A stretch of 8,745 nt of DNA from Actinobacteria bacterium UBA959 (lineage in GTDB: Bacteria > Actinomycetota > Actinomycetes > S36-B12 > UBA5976). The stretch is taken from assembly GCA_002293025.1 (NCBI GenBank), contig DBCL01000014.1:165024-173768 (forward strand), given 5' to 3'. Shown here piece after piece: positions 1 to 6,411 of the stretch; the stretch's first letter is position 1; each line of letters opens with the position of its first letter. A model generated the notes under the pieces. It had not been told where the DNA came from and ran no database searches. It saw only the letters and a program-made list of their open reading frames with translations. A program made the position numbers and the translations under genes.

Positions 1-984
1 GCAGGTCTTGAAGAGCCAACCAATGGCCGCATCAAATTAGGCACCAAAGACATTACTGAAACGCGGCCATATGAGCGCAAGATCAATACTGTTTTTCAGT
101 CTTATGCCTTATTCCCGCATATGGATATCTATGAAAACGTGGCGTTCGGTTTGCGGCGTCGAAAAGATGTTTCAGATTTAGATCGACGGGTACATGACAT
201 GCTGGCTTTGGTTGAGCTAGATGAGTTAGCACGCAGAAAGCCTGGCCAGCTAAGTGGCGGTCAACAACAACGCATTGCCCTAGCACGGGCGATTATTAAC
301 TCACCGGATGTGCTGCTGCTGGATGAACCCTTAGGTGCTCTTGATTTGAAACTGCGTCGTCAGATGCAAATTGAATTGAAACGAATTCAAATTGAGACTG
401 GAATTACGTTTGTCCACGTCACCCATGATCAAGAAGAAGCAATGACCATGGCTGACACAGTGGCAGTTATGTATGCAGGTCGTATTGAGCAAATGGGTCC
501 CCCTACTGAAATTTATGAGCGCCCACGCACTGCTTTTGTGGCAAACTTTTTAGGCCAATCAAACTTATTCGAAGGTGAAATTGTTGGTAGAGCTGAAAAT
601 GATTGCCTAGCAGTAAAAGTAGGAGACTCGACTTTAAAGATACCTGCAGATAAATCCAAGAACTCTTCAGGCCGAATTGTTTTTGGGGTTCGACCTGAAA
701 AAATGACTACTGAAGATGTTGATAAGCGCCGCGGCGAGTATGACAATTACATCCAGGGCACAGTTTTGGACGCGTCATTTACTGGCGTTTCAGTTCAATA
801 CCTAGTCGAAACACCTTGGGGCCAAGAACTCAACATCTTTGAGCGTAATGTGGATGTACGCGAATTAGGTCGTCGCGGCGAAGCAGTAGATGTTCTATGG
901 CGCTCAAAAAATGTATTTGTGTTAGATCCGGACTCAGACATTAATGATGGTTTGGAGTATTTGGGCGAGCCGGTAGCCGAATAA
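1..984 (+). CDS. potA: Polyamine-type ABC transporter ATP-binding protein PotA, 5'-truncated by the window edge
   Basis: This is the cytoplasmic ATPase that powers a spermidine/putrescine-class importer. The frame is open from base 1, and 327 residues are visible. The start codon and Walker A loop lie upstream, since the first residues (AGLEEPTNGRI) normally follow Walker A closely. Numbering visible residues: Q-loop Gln33 in VFQSYALFPH, signature LSGGQ at 84-88, Walker B LLLDEP at 105-110, D-loop to Asp115, and H-loop His142 in VTHD. A C-terminal regulatory region of TOBE_2 type follows, roughly from residue 225 (FGVRPEK) to the end. This layout is typical of the PotA/CysA/MalK group. The stop overlaps the potB start by one base (TAATG), so the two are probably co-translated. 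Placement in the polyamine family rests on the two permeases and the ureohydrolase next door; a related substrate class such as other organic cations is possible. Confidence 0.93.
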   Translation, partial: AGLEEPTNGRIKLGTKDITETRPYERKINTVFQSYALFPHMDIYENVAFGLRRRKDVSDLDRRVHDMLALVELDELARRKPGQLSGGQQQRIALARAIINSPDVLLLDEPLGALDLKLRRQMQIELKRIQIETGITFVHVTHDQEEAMTMADTVAVMYAGRIEQMGPPTEIYERPRTAFVANFLGQSNLFEGEIVGRAENDCLAVKVGDSTLKIPADKSKNSSGRIVFGVRPEKMTTEDVDKRRGEYDNYIQGTVLDASFTGVSVQYLVETPWGQELNIFERNVDVRELGRRGEAVDVLWRSKNVFVLDPDSDINDGLEYLGEPVAE

Positions 985-1880
985 TGCAGCTGTTTCCTGG
1001 CGGATCCTCAAAGGTTTTCACACGCAACAATGAATCGCGTCGATCACTAACTCCCTATCTACTCTTATTGCCAGGAATGGCCTGGCTTGCGATTTTCTTT
1101 ATCATTCCATTCTTCTCATTGTTTTTAACATCATTAATGGCCCCTGCAGGCGAATCAGTATTAGATGGCTACAAGACTGCATTCCAGATCTCCAACTACT
1201 TCAATGCTTTTAGTGAATATTGGCCCGAATTTGCAAAGTCATTGCTATATGCAGCCAGCGCGACGTTACTAGCTTTGCTGATTGGTTACCCATTGGCGTA
1301 TCACATTGCGTTACGCGCGGGCAGGTGGCGCAATTTGATGCTGGTGCTGATCATCGCCCCATTTTTTGCTTCCTACTTAGTTAGAACCTATGCCTGGAAG
1401 ACAATTTTGGCTGATGATTCGTTAATTACTACTGCTTTGAATGCAATGCATCTACTTCCACAAGATCGTTTACTAAACACCCCAATTGCAGTGATTGCAG
1501 GCATTTCTTACAACTTTCTGCCTTTCATGATCTTGCCTCTTTATGCATCATTAGAACGCGTTGATCCAAGGTTTTTAGAAGCATCCAAGGATCTTTATGC
1601 AAATCCGGTTCGAACTTTTACAAAAGTGACTCTGCCACTGTCAATGCCAGGTGTGGTATCTGGAACTTTACTGACTTTTATTCCAGCCATGGGTGACTTT
1701 ATTAATGCATCATTATTAGGGTCGACCAAAGACAAAATGATTGGCAATGTTATTAACTCACAATTCGTGATAGTTCGTGATTACCCACAAGCATCGGCCC
1801 TTTCGTTCCTGCTGATGTCCATAATTTTGGTCATTGTGTTCTTCTACATTCGTCGAGCTGGCACCGAGGATTTGGTTTGA
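984..1880 (+). CDS. potB: Polyamine-type ABC transporter permease PotB
   Basis: This is an inner-membrane permease subunit of 298 residues, a usual PotB length. A short basic cytoplasmic N-terminus (to about residue 22) precedes the first membrane segment at about 23-48 (begins YLLLLPGMAWL). About five more hydrophobic segments follow, the last running almost to the C-terminus, giving the six-helix BPD_transp_1 fold. The EAA coupling loop that docks on the ATPase is at about 199-223: it starts EASKDLYA and ends LPLSMPG, with the conserved Gly at 223. The start is the ATG overlapping the potA stop. No strong Shine-Dalgarno is visible there, so translational coupling is likely. It should form a heterodimer with the next gene product. 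The family is clear, but the transported substrate is inferred from the PotB/PotC pairing and the neighbouring ureohydrolase. Confidence 0.92.
   Translation: MQLFPGGSSKVFTRNNESRRSLTPYLLLLPGMAWLAIFFIIPFFSLFLTSLMAPAGESVLDGYKTAFQISNYFNAFSEYWPEFAKSLLYAASATLLALLIGYPLAYHIALRAGRWRNLMLVLIIAPFFASYLVRTYAWKTILADDSLITTALNAMHLLPQDRLLNTPIAVIAGISYNFLPFMILPLYASLERVDPRFLEASKDLYANPVRTFTKVTLPLSMPGVVSGTLLTFIPAMGDFINASLLGSTKDKMIGNVINSQFVIVRDYPQASALSFLLMSIILVIVFFYIRRAGTEDLV
1866..1870 (+). promoter_or_regulatory. Ribosome binding site of potC
   Basis: GAGGA lies inside the 3' end of potB, nine bases before the ATG at 1880. Its spacing supports that ATG as the potC start rather than the TTG one codon earlier (1877). 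Confidence 0.55.
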
Positions 1881-2680
1881 TGAGTACCTTAATTTGGTGG
1901 CTAGGCAAGAAAGCCACAGCAATCTATGCGGTTTTGGCTCTGTCTTACATGATGCTGCCAATTGTGATTGTGATTGCTCTAAGTTTCAACAAACCCCCTG
2001 GCAGGCAAAATACCCAGTTCAGTGAATTTTCATTTGATGCCTGGACCAATATTTGTCGTGACCCAACTATTTGTGGGGCTGTTGGTGAAAGTATCCGAAT
2101 TGCTCTGATTGCTACATTGGCGGCAACCATATTGGGCACCATGATCGCTTTTGCTTTGGTGCGACATCACTTTCGGGGTAGAACTTCTACAAACTTATTG
2201 ATCTTTTTGCCGATGGCAACCCCAGAAGTTGTACTTGGAACATCACTCTTAGCACTATTTCTAAATATGGCCTTTATTCCTCTTGGTTTTTGGACCATTT
2301 TGATCGCTCACATTATGTTCACAACATCGTTTGTTGTTGTAGCTGTGAAAGCCAGACTTGCTGGCCTTGATCCAAGACTGGAGCAGGCGGCAATGGATCT
2401 ATATGCAGATGAGCGCACGACTTTTCGGTATATAACCTTCCCATTGGCCTTGCCAGGTATTGCAGGTGCCGCACTGCTGGCCTTCTCATTGTCATTTGAT
2501 GATTTCATTATTACGAACTTTAACTCTGGCACCACAGTCACGTTTCCAATGTATGTTTGGGGCGCAGCTCAGCGTGGCATTCCACCACAAGTAAACGTGA
2601 TTGCTACCATTTTTTTTGTTGGCAGCTTGCTGCTAGTGTTAATCGCACAACTTATTGGCTCAAAGAGAGTAAAGAAATAA
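1880..2680 (+). CDS. potC: Polyamine-type ABC transporter permease PotC
   Basis: This is the second inner-membrane permease of the importer, 266 residues from the ATG at 1880 and of normal PotC length. Six hydrophobic segments are expected; the first spans about residues 12-35 and the last about 238-260, followed by a basic tail (GSKRVKK). The EAA loop is at about 168-193: it begins EQAAMDLYA, ends FPLALPG, and has the conserved Gly at 193. An in-frame TTG one codon upstream (1877) could also start it. I prefer the ATG because it forms a TGATG one-base overlap with the potB stop and has GAGGA nine bases before it. The stop in turn overlaps the start of the ureohydrolase gene (TAATG). The family call is firm; polyamine specificity is inferred from PotC-like sequence and context. 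Confidence 0.92.
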   Translation: MSTLIWWLGKKATAIYAVLALSYMMLPIVIVIALSFNKPPGRQNTQFSEFSFDAWTNICRDPTICGAVGESIRIALIATLAATILGTMIAFALVRHHFRGRTSTNLLIFLPMATPEVVLGTSLLALFLNMAFIPLGFWTILIAHIMFTTSFVVVAVKARLAGLDPRLEQAAMDLYADERTTFRYITFPLALPGIAGAALLAFSLSFDDFIITNFNSGTTVTFPMYVWGAAQRGIPPQVNVIATIFFVGSLLLVLIAQLIGSKRVKK

Positions 2681-3681
2681 TGGCTCGTTACGGCTCGATG
2701 TTTGGACCTGACATTACATTTTTGGGTGTACCACCTTGTGATGCAACTGACCCATCGACTTACCAAGAATCAAAGGTAGTAATCCTGGGAGCTCCATTTG
2801 ATGGAGGCACTTCCTACCGAAGTGGAGCCAGGCTTGGTCCGTCAACTGTGCGTCAAGCTTGCTATCTTGAGCAAGATGGTAAGCGCCCATCTTTAGCGCT
2901 GCGCATTGATGGGTTAGAGCATCTACAAGTAAAAGATGCCGGCGATGTAGAAATGTTTAGTGGTAATGCGGAAGCATCATGTGCTGCTCTCGAAAAAGTT
3001 GTTGAACAGGTTGCCAGCACCGGAACCGTGCCACTGATAATTGGTGGCGACCACACAGTCACCTGGCCCAACGTAACTGCAGTAGCGCGCGCTCGAGGCT
3101 GGGGCAAAATTTCAGTAATTCATTTTGATGCACATGCAGACACTGGTGACATAAGTTTTGGTTCATTGGTAGGGCATGGTCAACCAATGCGCAGACTAAT
3201 TGAGAGCAAGGCAGTTAGAGGGGATCGCTTCTTACAAATTGGCCTTCGGGGTTATTGGCCAGATGCACCAACGCTGAAATGGATGGCCGACCAAGGCATG
3301 CGTTCTTTTGAGATGACCGAGATTACAAATCGAGGACTTAATTCAGTTCTAGATGAAGCATTCACAATTGCAACCAAAGATTGTGATGGTGTTTTTCTTA
3401 GTGTTGATATTGATGTAGTAGATCCTGGAAGCGCTCCGGGAACAGGAACACCAGAGCCGGGTGGTTTGTCTTCTAGGGAATTACTAGATAGCGTGCGTCG
3501 AATCTGTCTAGATCTGCCAGTGGTGGGAATGGATGTAGTTGAGGTTGCTCCAGCTTACGATCATGCTGATATCACTTCTCTATTAGCAAACAGGGTTATT
3601 TTGGAAGCTCTTTCGGCGATGGCGCGTAAAGATCGAAGCGATAAATATGACCCGAGCCAACCATTATTAGATGGTCGTTAA
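2680..3681 (+). CDS. speB: Agmatinase-family ureohydrolase (agmatinase or guanidinobutyrase-like)
   Basis: This is a cytoplasmic Mn-dependent ureohydrolase of 333 residues. It hydrolyses a guanidino group to release urea, giving putrescine from agmatine, or GABA if the substrate is 4-guanidinobutyrate. All six metal ligands of the family are present: His125 in GGDHT, Asp150, His152 and Asp154 in DAHAD, and Asp243 and Asp245 in SVDIDVVDP. The GTGTPEPGG loop follows at 254-262. The loop often written HGTPF in agmatinases reads HGQPM here, so the exact substrate is open. The reading frame extends upstream into potC (in-frame start at 2557), but I chose ATG 2680. It makes a TAATG overlap with the potC stop and has a purine-rich AAAGAGAG ten bases ahead. 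Being last in the importer operon suggests it acts on the imported compound or a close derivative. The symbol speB names the family, not proven specificity. Confidence 0.88.
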   Translation: MARYGSMFGPDITFLGVPPCDATDPSTYQESKVVILGAPFDGGTSYRSGARLGPSTVRQACYLEQDGKRPSLALRIDGLEHLQVKDAGDVEMFSGNAEASCAALEKVVEQVASTGTVPLIIGGDHTVTWPNVTAVARARGWGKISVIHFDAHADTGDISFGSLVGHGQPMRRLIESKAVRGDRFLQIGLRGYWPDAPTLKWMADQGMRSFEMTEITNRGLNSVLDEAFTIATKDCDGVFLSVDIDVVDPGSAPGTGTPEPGGLSSRELLDSVRRICLDLPVVGMDVVEVAPAYDHADITSLLANRVILEALSAMARKDRSDKYDPSQPLLDGR

Positions 3682-5018
3682 GTAACTGAGGTAAAAGCCA
3701 GTTCAAGTATGTCTAGGCCCTCATTTAGCAGTTCATCAGTGATTGTTAATGGCGGCAAGAATCTAATTACATTTGAATAAGTGCCCGCAGTTAACACAAT
3801 AACTCCATTGAGATGACAGAACTTAGACATCTTAGATGTTAGATCAGCGTCTGGTGTGCCATCAGACTTAACTAATTCAATGGCAATCATGGCACCTCGT
3901 CCACGCACTTCGCCTATGCTTGTAAATTTCTTTTGCATTGCAGATAGTCGATTGTTGAAAATCGACTCTAATTGCGATGCTCGTTTGATCAAATCGTTTG
4001 ATTTCATTTCATAAATTGCAGCCAAGGCTGCGGCGCACGCAATTGGGTTTCCGCCGTACGTGCCTCCCAAGCCACCAACGTGAACAGAATCCATAATGTC
4101 AGCTCGGCCAGTAACTGCCGCAAGTGGCAAGCCACCTGCTAGACCCTTCGCGGTGGTGATCATGTCTGGCACAAGCCCTTCATGCTCAGATGCAAACCAG
4201 GCACCTGTTCTACAAAACCCAGTTTGAATCTCATCAGCAATAAAAATGATTCCATTATCTTTTGCAAATTTACTTAGTGCTGTCAAAAATCCTGGGGCAG
4301 GGACTATAAATCCACCTTCACCCTGAATTGGTTCAATGATTATCGCTGCTATCTCTTTAGCGCCAATCTCTTTTTCCATCCGATGAATAGCCGTCTCAGC
4401 TATTTGAATACCAGAACTATTATCATGAAATGGATAAGACATAGGCATGCGATATATCTCAGGAGCAAATGGTCCAAAGTTATGCTTGTAAGGCATGGAC
4501 TTAGCTGTCAAAGCCATTGTTAGATTTGTTCTACCATGATAGCCGTGTTCGAAAGCAACGACTGCTTGTCGCTTTGTAAAAGACCTAGCAATCTTGATTG
4601 CATTTTCAACAGCCTCAGCACCTGAATTAAAAAGGGCACTCTTTTTTGGATGGTTACCTGGAGTTAGCTCATTTAATTGTTCACATACCGCTACATAACC
4701 CTCATATGGTGTCACCATAAAGCAAGTGTGTGTGAATAAAGCAACCTGGTCTTGGACCGCCTCTACTACGGCTGGTGCACTATTTCCCACGGTAGTAACC
4801 GCAATTCCAGAACCAAGATCAATGAATGTATTACCATCAACATCAAGAACTACCGAACCGCCAGCTGCCGCGACGAACACTGGCATGGTTCCACCAACTC
4901 CATCGCTAACTGCCGCCTTGCGGCGCACCATTAATTCTGCTGACTTAGGTCCTGGAATTGCGGTAACGAGATTTCGCTTCTGGACTAAGGCAGGAGCGTT
5001 ATTGATCACGCTGGTCAT
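3678..5018 (-). CDS. gabT: Class III aminotransferase, probably 4-aminobutyrate transaminase GabT
   Basis: This is a cytoplasmic PLP enzyme of 446 residues, close to known actinobacterial GabT length. GabT moves the amino group of 4-aminobutyrate to 2-oxoglutarate, giving succinate semialdehyde and glutamate. Visible class III features are the phosphate-binding region FNSGAEAVENAIKIAR (130-145), FEHGYHGR (156-163), EPIQGEGG (229-236), ADEIQTGF (261-268) with the cofactor-nitrogen Asp262, and the Schiff-base Lys291 in TTAKGLAGGLP. The ATG at 5018 has AGAGGA four bases upstream. The gene converges on the ureohydrolase gene and the two stops overlap by four bases. Putrescine, 5-aminovalerate or beta-alanine transaminase activity cannot be excluded by motifs. 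The polyamine-importer context fits GABA or putrescine breakdown. It is the only - strand gene here and probably has its own promoter in the gap to rseP. Confidence 0.87.
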   Translation of the reverse strand: MTSVINNAPALVQKRNLVTAIPGPKSAELMVRRKAAVSDGVGGTMPVFVAAAGGSVVLDVDGNTFIDLGSGIAVTTVGNSAPAVVEAVQDQVALFTHTCFMVTPYEGYVAVCEQLNELTPGNHPKKSALFNSGAEAVENAIKIARSFTKRQAVVAFEHGYHGRTNLTMALTAKSMPYKHNFGPFAPEIYRMPMSYPFHDNSSGIQIAETAIHRMEKEIGAKEIAAIIIEPIQGEGGFIVPAPGFLTALSKFAKDNGIIFIADEIQTGFCRTGAWFASEHEGLVPDMITTAKGLAGGLPLAAVTGRADIMDSVHVGGLGGTYGGNPIACAAALAAIYEMKSNDLIKRASQLESIFNNRLSAMQKKFTSIGEVRGRGAMIAIELVKSDGTPDADLTSKMSKFCHLNGVIVLTAGTYSNVIRFLPPLTITDELLNEGLDILELAFTSVT

Positions 5019-5022
5019 GGAA

Positions 5023-5028
5023 TCCTCT
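5023..5028 (-). promoter_or_regulatory. Ribosome binding site of gabT
   Basis: On the minus strand AGAGGA stands four bases before the ATG at 5018. It is a good Shine-Dalgarno match and fixes the gabT start. Confidence 0.65.
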
Positions 5029-5047
5029 TTTGTTCGCCCTCAAGGCA

Positions 5048-5076
5048 ATGTTAGAGGGGATAGCTGCACTTGTCAC
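5048..5076 (-). promoter_or_regulatory. Candidate promoter of gabT
   Basis: Read on the minus strand, a -35 GTGACA (5071-5076, five of six to TTGACA) and a -10 TAACAT (5048-5053, fits the actinobacterial TANNNT) are separated by exactly 17 bases. Transcription would begin near 5041, giving a leader of about 22 bases that contains the gabT ribosome binding site. This is a sequence match only. Confidence 0.45.
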
Positions 5077-5097
5077 TTACACCTAAGCCACAATAAC
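5070..5097 (+). promoter_or_regulatory. Weak candidate promoter of rseP
   Basis: A -35 TTGTCA (5070-5075, five of six) is followed after 16 bases by AATAAC (5092-5097, four of six, lacking the final T). It would start transcription near 5104, just ahead of the rseP ribosome binding site. Its -35 overlaps the -35 of the gabT promoter on the other strand. The -10 is poor, so the call is tentative. Confidence 0.25.
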
Positions 5098-5108
5098 GCT
5101 ATTCAGTT

Positions 5109-5114
5109 AAGGAG
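5109..5114 (+). promoter_or_regulatory. Ribosome binding site of rseP
   Basis: AAGGAG lies eight bases before the ATG at 5123. This strong match settles the rseP start. Confidence 0.7.
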
Positions 5115-5122
5115 CTGGTGCA

Positions 5123-6364
5123 ATGTTCACAGTTGGGGTGGTGCTGTTCGTTCTAGGCATCTTGCTTTCAATTGCGCTGCATGAATTAGGGCACTTCTTA
5201 CCAGCTAGAAAATTTGGAGTTCGAGTTTCTCAGTTCATGGTTGGATTTGGACCGACACTGTATTCAAGAACCAAAGGCCAAACCCAGTTTGGCATCAAAG
5301 CGATTCCACTTGGCGGGTATGTGCGCATAATTGGGATGATTGAACCTAAGGCAATGGTCTCCAAGGGAATCTTTAAAAACATCATTAATCAAACCCGGTC
5401 TGCTGCAAGTCAAGACTTAATGGAAGCAGATCGTGGACACACATTCTATGAGCTACATCCAGGCAAGAAGATAGTTGTAATGCTTGGTGGACCTATTATG
5501 AATCTATTGATTGCAGTTTTATTGCTATTTACTGCATTCATAGTTATTGGAACCCCACAGCCAACCAATCAAATCAATGCAATTGTTAATTGCCTGCCAA
5601 GCGGTTTGAATGAGCAGGGTAAATGTGAGCCTGATGCTCCTATTTCTCCTGCGCTGAATGCAGGCCTAGAACCTGGCGACTTAATCGTTTCAGTATCTGG
5701 AACTGAAGTTAGTGGCTGGGACGATCTAGTTAAACAAATCGATGATGCTGCAGGTCAAACAGTTCAAATCCAAGTTGATCGTGGTGGCCAGACAAGCACT
5801 TACATTGTGAGTGTGGCTGATATAACTTCGAATGAGAAAAAAGATGGTTACTTAGGGTTCCAGCCAAAATTTACGTTAGAGCGTCAATCTCTCCTAGAGA
5901 TCCCAAGATTCATCTGGCTTTCAGCCAAAGGCATATTTGAGTTAATCGTTAACTTGCCGCAACGAATCAGTGGGGTAGTGGCAGCAGTGCTTGGGGATCA
6001 ACCTCGAGACCCAAATGGTCCCATTTCAGTTGTCGGCGTCACGGTTATTGGTGGTGAGTTAGCCGCAGCTGAAGCTCCACTGATTTATCGAGGTTTAGAT
6101 TTGTTGGTTTTAATGGCTGGCATGAATCTCGCTTTATTCTTCTTTAATTTGTTACCTCTATTACCATTGGATGGCGGTCATATTTTAGGAGCGTCAGTTG
6201 AATGGGTACGTAAACTGTTTGCCAGATTGCGTGGTAAGCCAGATCCTGGAGCATTTGATACAGCACGACTTTCCCCGTTAGCGTTTATCTTTGGAATCTT
6301 CTTACTGGGATTTACTTTGCTCTTGATCTACGCCGATATTGTGGCCCCAATCTCACTTAATTAG
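5123..6364 (+). CDS. rseP: Site-2 zinc metalloprotease RseP/Rip1 (peptidase M50)
   Basis: This is an intramembrane protease of 413 residues, similar in length to mycobacterial Rip1. The family cuts membrane-bound substrates such as anti-sigma factors after a first, outside cleavage. The first membrane segment carries the zinc motif HELGH (His20, Glu21, His24), followed by VGFGPTLYS and IPLGGYVRI. The GGPIMN motif (122-127) opens a second membrane segment. A single PDZ domain on the outer side lies at about 165-240 (AGLEPGDLIVSVSG within it). The third zinc-ligand motif is in NLLPLLPLDGGH (342-353, Asp350), and a final membrane helix lies near 388-408. The start has AAGGAG eight bases upstream, and a first helix beginning at residue 4 is usual for the family. 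A Cys pair (157, 168) flanks the start of the PDZ region. The gene sits before ispG as in other Actinobacteria, but dxr is not upstream. Confidence 0.94.
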   Translation: MFTVGVVLFVLGILLSIALHELGHFLPARKFGVRVSQFMVGFGPTLYSRTKGQTQFGIKAIPLGGYVRIIGMIEPKAMVSKGIFKNIINQTRSAASQDLMEADRGHTFYELHPGKKIVVMLGGPIMNLLIAVLLLFTAFIVIGTPQPTNQINAIVNCLPSGLNEQGKCEPDAPISPALNAGLEPGDLIVSVSGTEVSGWDDLVKQIDDAAGQTVQIQVDRGGQTSTYIVSVADITSNEKKDGYLGFQPKFTLERQSLLEIPRFIWLSAKGIFELIVNLPQRISGVVAAVLGDQPRDPNGPISVVGVTVIGGELAAAEAPLIYRGLDLLVLMAGMNLALFFFNLLPLLPLDGGHILGASVEWVRKLFARLRGKPDPGAFDTARLSPLAFIFGIFLLGFTLLLIYADIVAPISLN

Positions 6365-6411
6365 CCACACCAAACGTGCGCAATCAGGCTCGCTGTTAGA
6401 TACTTAAGCCC

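Noticed and set aside
1877..1879. TTG one codon before ATG 1880 as the potC start.
   Set aside because: The ATG has better spacing from GAGGA and gives the stop/start overlap seen in the rest of the operon.
2557..2679. In-frame N-terminal extension of the ureohydrolase (about 41 residues).
   Set aside because: It lies wholly inside potC in another frame, and the extra residues do not resemble the family. ATG 2680 gives normal length and continues the 1-base overlap pattern.
4726..5184. Open frame of 152 codons on the + strand opposite gabT.
   Set aside because: It is antisense to the conserved start of gabT and overlaps the rseP start. Its translation is low-complexity Thr/Ala/Pro-rich with no recognisable domain.
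6365..6411. rseP-ispG gap searched for a terminator or riboswitch.
   Set aside because: Only short weak inverted repeats (GCG/CGC) and a CTTAAG palindrome are present; nothing supports a structured element.
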